Shown: positions 58,982 to 64,000 of the stretch, one piece after another
How positions within the stretch are numbered: the stretch's first letter is position 1
How the letters are laid out: each line of letters opens with the position of its first letter
Assembly (NCBI GenBank): GCA_027483645.1
Contig: JAIXUD010000021.1
Coordinates: 62,001 to 126,000, forward strand
Direction of reading: 5' to 3'
Length of the DNA: 64,000 nt
DNA from: Sphingobacteriales bacterium
GTDB lineage: Bacteria > Bacteroidota > Bacteroidia > Chitinophagales > CAIOSU01
Translations under genes and position numbers: made by a program
The notes under the pieces: generated by a model
What the model saw: the letters and a program-made list of their open reading frames with translations, nothing else
Databases searched by the model: none
What the model was told of the DNA's origin: nothing

Positions 58982-60769
58982 ATGGGAAAAGCTAAACTAA
59001 GGGCCCAGAAGCGGGCTACCACACCTACAGCAACAAACGAGGAGCTAGAAAAAACCAAGCAATCGCCTGCGGCAGATATTGCCAGAAGCGGTTTATCTGC
59101 TTTAGCTACGGCAAGTGAGAGCACCCAAAGACCAGCACAACTGAAGGCTGAAATGGGCAACGCCATGAATGCTGATTTCAGCGATGTTACCTTCCACCCA
59201 AACTCTACCAGTGCAACCAATATAGGCGCACATGCCTACACGCAAGAAAATGATATACACTTTGCCCCGGGTCAATTTGACACCAGCACCACCCAAGGTA
59301 AGGAGCTAATTGGCCATGAATTGGCGCACGTGGTTCAGCAGCGCCAAGGCAAAGTGCAGCCTACCACACAGGCCAAGGGTTTGCAAGTAAACGATAGCGA
59401 ACAACTAGAAAACGAGGCCGACCAACTAGGGGCAAAAGCCGCCAGAACCCCATTTGGCAATACCCTAAACACTACCGTAGCGCCCGCACAAATGAAGGCA
59501 GCCAGCGTAGTGCAGATGTGGAACCCGTTTAAAAGAAAGAAGAAAACGGACCTGAACGATGGGTTAACACTTGATAACCCGACAGAGGCAATTGCCAATA
59601 CCCAAAAAACTGCCAATCCCACTACTAAGGTTACTTTTGGCAACAACATAGGCAATAGCGGCTCCAACAAGGGCTTCTTCAAAGGCGATACAGGTATGAA
59701 GGGAGAAGATGGCGGCGGATACCAACAAGGTATATCGGTGGATGATAACGGCAAGTCGCGCTCATCGGCAAGGGCAGTGGCCTCATCAAGGTTAGATAAG
59801 GCCATTGGCACTAATGTGCTATCAGAAGAATACTTTGCTAATGTGAACGGTGAAAAAGGCTCCGTTTCGGGCAATGTGGATGGAAAGCAATTGGTTAGCG
59901 AAACAGGTGGGCAGTATAGCATTAACCACTTCGACATGAAAAACCCTAATACGCAAAAAGGCTTGTCGGACCTGCAAATGATGGACTACCTATCTAACCA
60001 AACCGACCGCCACGGTGGCAATATATTTATTGACAACGGGGGCAAAGTAAAAGGCATTGATAATGACGTAGCCTTTGGAAAAATCAATCCGCAAGGCCTT
60101 GAAATGGGGCCAAGTAAAGAAGAAAAAGGTGAAGGGAAAGAAGGCCCTAGGGTGGGTAAAGACAATTATTTAGGATTGCCATCGCAAGTTGATGCCCAAA
60201 CGGCCAAAAAGATACTTGGCATGAAAGCAAAAAACTTGGGCAAAATTCTAAACGACCCAACCAAAGGGCCAGATGAGCAATTGAGCCCTGAGGAAGTAAA
60301 GGCCGCCCAAATACGTTTCCGTGCAGCTAAAGCCCATATTAAAGGTCTTAAAAAAACCGGTGGCATCGTAAAGAATTGGAATGACGAATCATACCAAAAA
60401 TCCTCATCGGATTATACGGTTGACCCTAAAGGCTACAACCCTAAAACCCAGGGAATAGAAGAAGGCCACGATGGCAGAAACTACCTATCACGACATGAGG
60501 CTTACAGGGAAAACCCCCAAGTAAATGCCATGGTAGCATTGAAAAATGCCGATGTAGAACAAGCACCGCAACCTACCACTACAGCCTCATCAGGCGGTAT
60601 GAATTCGCGCATGGCCAAAAAACTTCAGTTTGAGACAGAGAAATTTGACAACAAACAATCTGGTGGCATGAACCCTAGGATGGCAAAAAAGATGCAATTT
60701 GAAACGGAGAAGTATAACAAACGCGAGCAGTTGGAGGACACACTAAAGGAGTCATTTCCGTTCTATTAA
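58982..60769 (+). CDS. DUF4157 putative eCIS effector with kinase-like C-terminal domain
   Basis: A 595-residue protein without signal peptide. Residues ~50-125 are DUF4157: FSDVTFHPNS, IGAHAYTQENDIHFAPGQFD and HELAH (112-116, a zinc-metallopeptidase-like HExxH). DUF4157 is an established marker of eCIS-associated cargo. Residues ~215-380 show a kinase-like pattern: ASSRLDKAIGTN, then YLSNQTDRHGGNIFI with Asp342, His344 and Asn347, then GIDNDVAFGK with Asp360 and Asp362, as in PI3/PI4-kinase or HipA-like folds. The tail has two ~21-residue repeats (GGMN.RMAKK.QFETEK). It is divergent from the CIS operon and likely packaged in the tube. Target unknown. Confidence 0.8.
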   Translation: MGKAKLRAQKRATTPTATNEELEKTKQSPAADIARSGLSALATASESTQRPAQLKAEMGNAMNADFSDVTFHPNSTSATNIGAHAYTQENDIHFAPGQFDTSTTQGKELIGHELAHVVQQRQGKVQPTTQAKGLQVNDSEQLENEADQLGAKAARTPFGNTLNTTVAPAQMKAASVVQMWNPFKRKKKTDLNDGLTLDNPTEAIANTQKTANPTTKVTFGNNIGNSGSNKGFFKGDTGMKGEDGGGYQQGISVDDNGKSRSSARAVASSRLDKAIGTNVLSEEYFANVNGEKGSVSGNVDGKQLVSETGGQYSINHFDMKNPNTQKGLSDLQMMDYLSNQTDRHGGNIFIDNGGKVKGIDNDVAFGKINPQGLEMGPSKEEKGEGKEGPRVGKDNYLGLPSQVDAQTAKKILGMKAKNLGKILNDPTKGPDEQLSPEEVKAAQIRFRAAKAHIKGLKKTGGIVKNWNDESYQKSSSDYTVDPKGYNPKTQGIEEGHDGRNYLSRHEAYRENPQVNAMVALKNADVEQAPQPTTTASSGGMNSRMAKKLQFETEKFDNKQSGGMNPRMAKKMQFETEKYNKREQLEDTLKESFPFY

Positions 60770-60865
60770 GCACTTCAATCATCTCTTGCAACGGCAAACT
60801 AACTTTTTAACACAATTGGTTTATTATTTTTTGAATTTACCCCAGCAATACGCTATAATTACAGC

Positions 60866-63217
60866 ATGGGAAGCACCTCTGCACCGCCTATCCAAACCCA
60901 AAGCAGCAAACCTACATCCGCTAGTAAAGAAGCTGAGAATAAGCCTGTTGCCACTGGTGCAGAAGCGCTTACTGGTAGCTGGGCGTCTGCACCACCCGCC
61001 GGGCCACCTTCGGCATCAACCAACAACAATAGTGGCAGTGCACAGCTAAAGAGTAGCGGAGCGGCTAGTTTTGGTCAATCAATATCTAAGCCCATCCAAG
61101 CAAAATCCGAAAACGCAGTAAGCCCTTCGGGCGATGTAAAAGCGGATATGGGGCAATCGATGGGCGCCGATTTCTCGAATGTAAATTTCCATACCAACTC
61201 TAGCAAGGCATCAGAAATTGGTGCCCAAGCATATACTCAGGGTAGCGATGTACATTTTGCCCCAGGGAAGTTCAACCCATCGTCTAGTTCAGGTAAAGAG
61301 CTGATAGGACACGAGCTTACGCACGTAGTGCAACAGCGCGAAGGGCGGGTGCAAGCCACTACTCAAGCTAAAGGAATACCAGTAAATGATGATTCGGGCT
61401 TGGAAAAGGAAGCTGATGTAGCAGGTGCCAAAGCAGCCCGAGGCGAAGCGGCACCCGTGCAACGCAAAGCAAACAATGCTACAACCATTGGCCCAATGCC
61501 CCTGCAACGCAAAGCAGAAGTTGCTCAATTGGAAGGTGGGGAAGGCAGCGAGAGCGAAGGAGAAGAAGTTGCAATTGATTTTGGACAGCAAGAAGCGGAG
61601 GCGGGCGAAGTAGAAGACCCAGCCGAAGAGGCAGAAGTGCCAATACCGCCATTCCCAGCATATAGTCCTGATGCGTCATCTGAAGGACCGGAAGAACAAG
61701 CTCCAACGTTACCTGGGCCAAAAGAAGTGGAACAAGCGCCACCGCTACCACCTAGGCCAAAGCCAAAGGATGTAGAACAGGCACCACCGCTACCACCTAG
61801 GCCAAAACCGAAGGATGTAGAACAGGCTCCGCCGTTGCCGCCAAGGCCTGCACCGAAAAATGTAGAGGAAGCGCCACCGTTACCACCAAGGCCAAAGCCC
61901 AAGGATGTAGAAGTGGCACCACCGTTGCCGCCAAGACCAAAACCAAAGGATGTTGACGTGGCACCACCACTGCCGCCAAGGCCAGCACCGAAAGATGTAG
62001 CGCCTTCAGATGGAGCACCGCCGTTGCCGCCTAGGCCAGCGCCGAAAGTCAGTTCCAAGGCAAATCCAGGCGTTGCCCCATCCCCATCGGGAGAGGACCG
62101 CGTAAACTATAATGCTGACAACAAACAAGACTATACCGAATATGGCATACTAGGTGTAGGTGGCGCCGCAGCAGGTGCATCAGCAGCTACCAAGAGTGCG
62201 ATGTACGGCGATACTTTCGCTAAGGGCGCGTACGATTTTGGTAGTGCACTCAACGGTAAAGCCCCAACTGCCAGTGCATTTGGTGAAACCGCAAGTGCCG
62301 TATCAGGTTTGGGCGTAGCTGGTGGTGCCCTAGGTACCATTGGTGCCGTGGCTGATGGCGTAAGGGCTGGCGAAATGATGGCGGATAGCAACCGTGAAAC
62401 CAGCGACCGCGCAATAGGCGGTGGCGGAGCCATGTTAAGCGCGGCAGGCAGCGGCCTTAAAGAAAGCTCATCCATGACCTTCCATGCGGCCAACCTAGCG
62501 GGCAATGCCGCAGTAGCAGGCAGTGCGGCTCTATTGGCCGGTGCCGGTAGCGTGGCCATGGGCGCCGCGGATGTATTACGAGGAGGTTATAACTTGGGTA
62601 CGGCTAGAGCAAGAGAAGATAGATTGAACCTAGCTGCCCAAGACACAGATTCCGCAGGGGTGCTTAGTGCAGCTACACAAGCTGCAAGCACCCAGGTTAT
62701 GCGAGGTAACCATGCCAAAGGCACCATATTCAAGGGCCTATTGCTGATAGCGGGCGGCACCACACTAATCCTTATGGGCTCAAACCCTATTGGATGGGGC
62801 TTGCTTGCTGGTGCAGCCATAGTTGGTGGCATTACTAGCCTAAGGCGTTTCTTGGCCAAGAAGGCGCGCAAAAAAGAAGTCGCCATAAGAGAGTTGGGTG
62901 TGGAAAAAGACTACGCCACGTACCTTGCAGCTAAGAAAACGCATAGCAAATTTAATAGACAGGCCAAGGTACCGATACCACCAAATCCGTTGGATAGGGA
63001 AATGGAATCGCATGGCTACAAGCCTAAAGAGTATGGTAAATTCTATGCCGACTATATACATGATACCGCTTGGATCATGTACAACTTAGGCGTGTTGGGA
63101 GACCAACGCGTAAAAGAAAACAGCGAAATGCGTGGCATAATTACCGATATGGGCTTGAAAGTGGTACAGGGCGAAGCACCATTGCCAGCCGCAATTGCAT
63201 CGGCCTTGCACAAATAA
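60866..63217 (+). CDS. DUF4157 putative eCIS effector with PPLPPRP repeats and hydrophobic domain
   Basis: A 783-residue protein. A Ser/Pro-rich start is followed by DUF4157 (~85-165; [34 protein letters not shown] at 149-153) and a copy of the QRKA linker. An acidic linker (~215-285) leads to seven 15-residue repeats with APPLPPRP (289-394), which match the class-II SH3-ligand pattern PxxPxR. The C-terminal ~370 residues are Gly/Ala-rich and helical with a membrane-like hairpin (about 625-665; [15 protein letters not shown] and [14 protein letters not shown]), then a charged end. This suggests a translocated protein with a membrane-active or scaffolding domain. It follows the first effector gene by 96 bp. 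Confidence 0.82.
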   Translation: MGSTSAPPIQTQSSKPTSASKEAENKPVATGAEALTGSWASAPPAGPPSASTNNNSGSAQLKSSGAASFGQSISKPIQAKSENAVSPSGDVKADMGQSMGADFSNVNFHTNSSKASEIGAQAYTQGSDVHFAPGKFNPSSSSGKELIGHELTHVVQQREGRVQATTQAKGIPVNDDSGLEKEADVAGAKAARGEAAPVQRKANNATTIGPMPLQRKAEVAQLEGGEGSESEGEEVAIDFGQQEAEAGEVEDPAEEAEVPIPPFPAYSPDASSEGPEEQAPTLPGPKEVEQAPPLPPRPKPKDVEQAPPLPPRPKPKDVEQAPPLPPRPAPKNVEEAPPLPPRPKPKDVEVAPPLPPRPKPKDVDVAPPLPPRPAPKDVAPSDGAPPLPPRPAPKVSSKANPGVAPSPSGEDRVNYNADNKQDYTEYGILGVGGAAAGASAATKSAMYGDTFAKGAYDFGSALNGKAPTASAFGETASAVSGLGVAGGALGTIGAVADGVRAGEMMADSNRETSDRAIGGGGAMLSAAGSGLKESSSMTFHAANLAGNAAVAGSAALLAGAGSVAMGAADVLRGGYNLGTARAREDRLNLAAQDTDSAGVLSAATQAASTQVMRGNHAKGTIFKGLLLIAGGTTLILMGSNPIGWGLLAGAAIVGGITSLRRFLAKKARKKEVAIRELGVEKDYATYLAAKKTHSKFNRQAKVPIPPNPLDREMESHGYKPKEYGKFYADYIHDTAWIMYNLGVLGDQRVKENSEMRGIITDMGLKVVQGEAPLPAAIASALHK
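61730..62047 (+). repeat. 45-bp tandem repeat array coding for APPLPPRP units
   Basis: Seven in-frame units of about 45 bp encode [E/D]xAPPLPPRP[K/A]PK[D/N]V; the first two are nearly identical and the last has a short insert (APSDG). A degenerate unit ([12 protein letters not shown]) precedes them at about 61694. Synonymous differences between units show the protein repeat is maintained. Copy number may vary between strains. Confidence 0.92.
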
Positions 63218-63260
63218 CATGGAATGGCAATCTTTCAATAATCTATGGCTGCAATCACAA

Positions 63261-63289
63261 TTTGAGTACTTAAATAATTACTACTTTCG
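63261..63289 (+). promoter_or_regulatory. Candidate promoter for the 63312 gene
   Basis: TTTG (63261-63264) and TACTTTCG (63282-63289) are spaced by 17 bp, close to the Bacteroidota consensus with one or two mismatches, 22 bp before the ATG. Confidence 0.4.
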
Positions 63290-63311
63290 AACGTAGTACA
63301 TACAAATAAAC

Positions 63312-63875
63312 ATGGCAACAAACATTACACCCAAACACCAGCAGCAATTCCTTCAAGATTTTTTGGCTTACTTAAAAGAGCTTCAATATAGCACTGCGCT
63401 AATAGAAACCCCAGCAGGTGAAGACCATAACTACTCAACTCTCAACATAGTACTCGATATCTCCAGCGAGATGTTACAAGGCGAAAACTTTTTGCAAATG
63501 GAAGCGGCTTTCCTCCCACAGGTGGAAGACGATTTAGACGGACAATCCATCCTACAAATGATGGTACCCATATTGGTGGCTGATGAAAACGTAGATAAAA
63601 AGGAGCTCTTTGCCCTAATTATAAAACTCAATACCTTTATGCCGATGGGGAGCTTTGGCTACTGGGAAGAGCAGAACATGATATACCACAAGCAAAACAA
63701 CATTATCGGCAAAAAAACCGATGCAGAACATTATGCAACTTATGAAGAACAGGTGGGCATGATACAATATGTGCTTACCAGCTTTGTGCCCAGCATAGCA
63801 GCAGTAGCCATTGATGGAGCCAACATGCAAAAAGCTTTGGAAGACAACCCATTTGCAAGGGTATTTGTATCATAA
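63312..63875 (+). CDS. Acidic small protein next to the effectors (possible chaperone)
   Basis: A 187-residue soluble protein with an alpha/beta/alpha pattern: N-terminal helix (HQQQFLQDFLAYLKELQ), beta strands (STLNIVLDIS), acidic helices (LPQVEDDLDGQSILQMMVPIL, ADENVDKKELFALIIKLN). It resembles type-III-secretion-chaperone or YbjN-type folds in size, acidity and order of elements, but I recognise no exact family. Position directly after the two DUF4157 genes, same strand, 94 bp apart, suggests a cargo chaperone or an immunity-like partner. Inference only. Confidence 0.65.
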   Translation: MATNITPKHQQQFLQDFLAYLKELQYSTALIETPAGEDHNYSTLNIVLDISSEMLQGENFLQMEAAFLPQVEDDLDGQSILQMMVPILVADENVDKKELFALIIKLNTFMPMGSFGYWEEQNMIYHKQNNIIGKKTDAEHYATYEEQVGMIQYVLTSFVPSIAAVAIDGANMQKALEDNPFARVFVS

Positions 63876-63961
63876 AAAAATTCACTAGAGAAAGTTTGTA
63901 ACGACCGCTACAACCCACTTACAAAATACTACACTTGATATGCGAAGTAATAATTTTTGTC

Positions 63962-63992
63962 TTGCACATTAAGCTGAATTTAAATACCTTTA
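63962..63992 (+). promoter_or_regulatory. Promoter reading out of the window
   Basis: TTG (63962-63964) and TACCTTTA (63985-63992) are spaced by 20 bp and match the Bacteroidota consensus with one mismatch. It probably serves a gene just beyond 64000. The stretch 63876-63960 shows no gene. Confidence 0.5.
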
Positions 63993-64000
63993 ACAACCTC

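Noticed and set aside
61730-62047. CRISPR-like array
   Set aside because: Repeats are contiguous 45-bp coding units without spacers and encode a conserved peptide.
61525-62058. Gly-rich 177-residue frame on the minus strand
   Set aside because: It is the antisense shadow of the APPLPPRP repeats; its regularity comes from the tandem repeat.

Overview
ORGANISM. The window looks like a chromosome segment of a free-living or environmental Bacteroidota species. The signs are several proteins ending in type IX secretion (T9SS) type-A sorting domains, promoters of the TAnnTTTG type, SprB/PKD gliding-type surface repeats, and the families DUF5777, DUF5908 and DUF4157. I cannot name the genus. LAYOUT. 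Positions 1-7 kb hold housekeeping and regulatory genes: a small DnaA-box-like cluster, two small exported proteins, a YraN-family protein, prfB with an intact programmed +1 frameshift, a PAS histidine kinase overlapping a receiver-CRP regulator, and tRNA-Asp. Positions 7.1-12.8 kb hold a 1879-residue PKD/Ig surface protein with a T9SS signal, followed by a nested inverted-repeat element. Positions 13.3-20.7 kb (minus) hold an AAA+ ATPase (Afp15-like), a CIS tape-measure protein (Afp14-like) and a TPR histidine kinase. Positions 20.8-27.0 kb hold unrelated genes: thioredoxin, a cytochrome/YceI/beta-barrel cassette, an OB-fold lipoprotein-like gene, a fatty-acid desaturase and a cyclopropane-fatty-acid synthase. 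Positions 27.1-58.7 kb are one same-strand gene train (minus) of about 31.6 kb. Its distal half encodes the core of an extracellular contractile injection system (eCIS; AFP/PVC/MAC family): terminator cap, one sheath, two tube proteins, DUF5908, LysM protein, VgrG-like spike, PAAR tip, gp25-like wedge, two large baseplate proteins, a fibre-like protein and a 59-residue protein. Its proximal half encodes an AAA-TM-coiled coil-WD40 protein, an outer-membrane beta-barrel, a lipoprotein, two very large T9SS surface proteins and a membrane protein with a GH18-like domain. Positions 59.0-63.9 kb (plus, divergent) hold two DUF4157 proteins, the domain that marks eCIS cargo, and a small acidic protein that may be their chaperone. 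HOW IT FITS TOGETHER. Every junction in the proximal half of the train is an ATGA or TAATG overlap, so the envelope and surface proteins are translationally coupled to one another and the last of them leads into the injection-system genes. This suggests an injection apparatus made and perhaps displayed or released together with a dedicated cell-surface module. The putative cargo is striking: one DUF4157 protein carries a kinase-like catalytic signature, and the other carries seven copies of an SH3-ligand-like motif (APPLPPRP) ahead of a Gly/Ala-rich hydrophobic domain. Both would make sense against eukaryotic cells. The tape-measure and ATPase genes lie about 9 kb away from the rest, so the locus is split.
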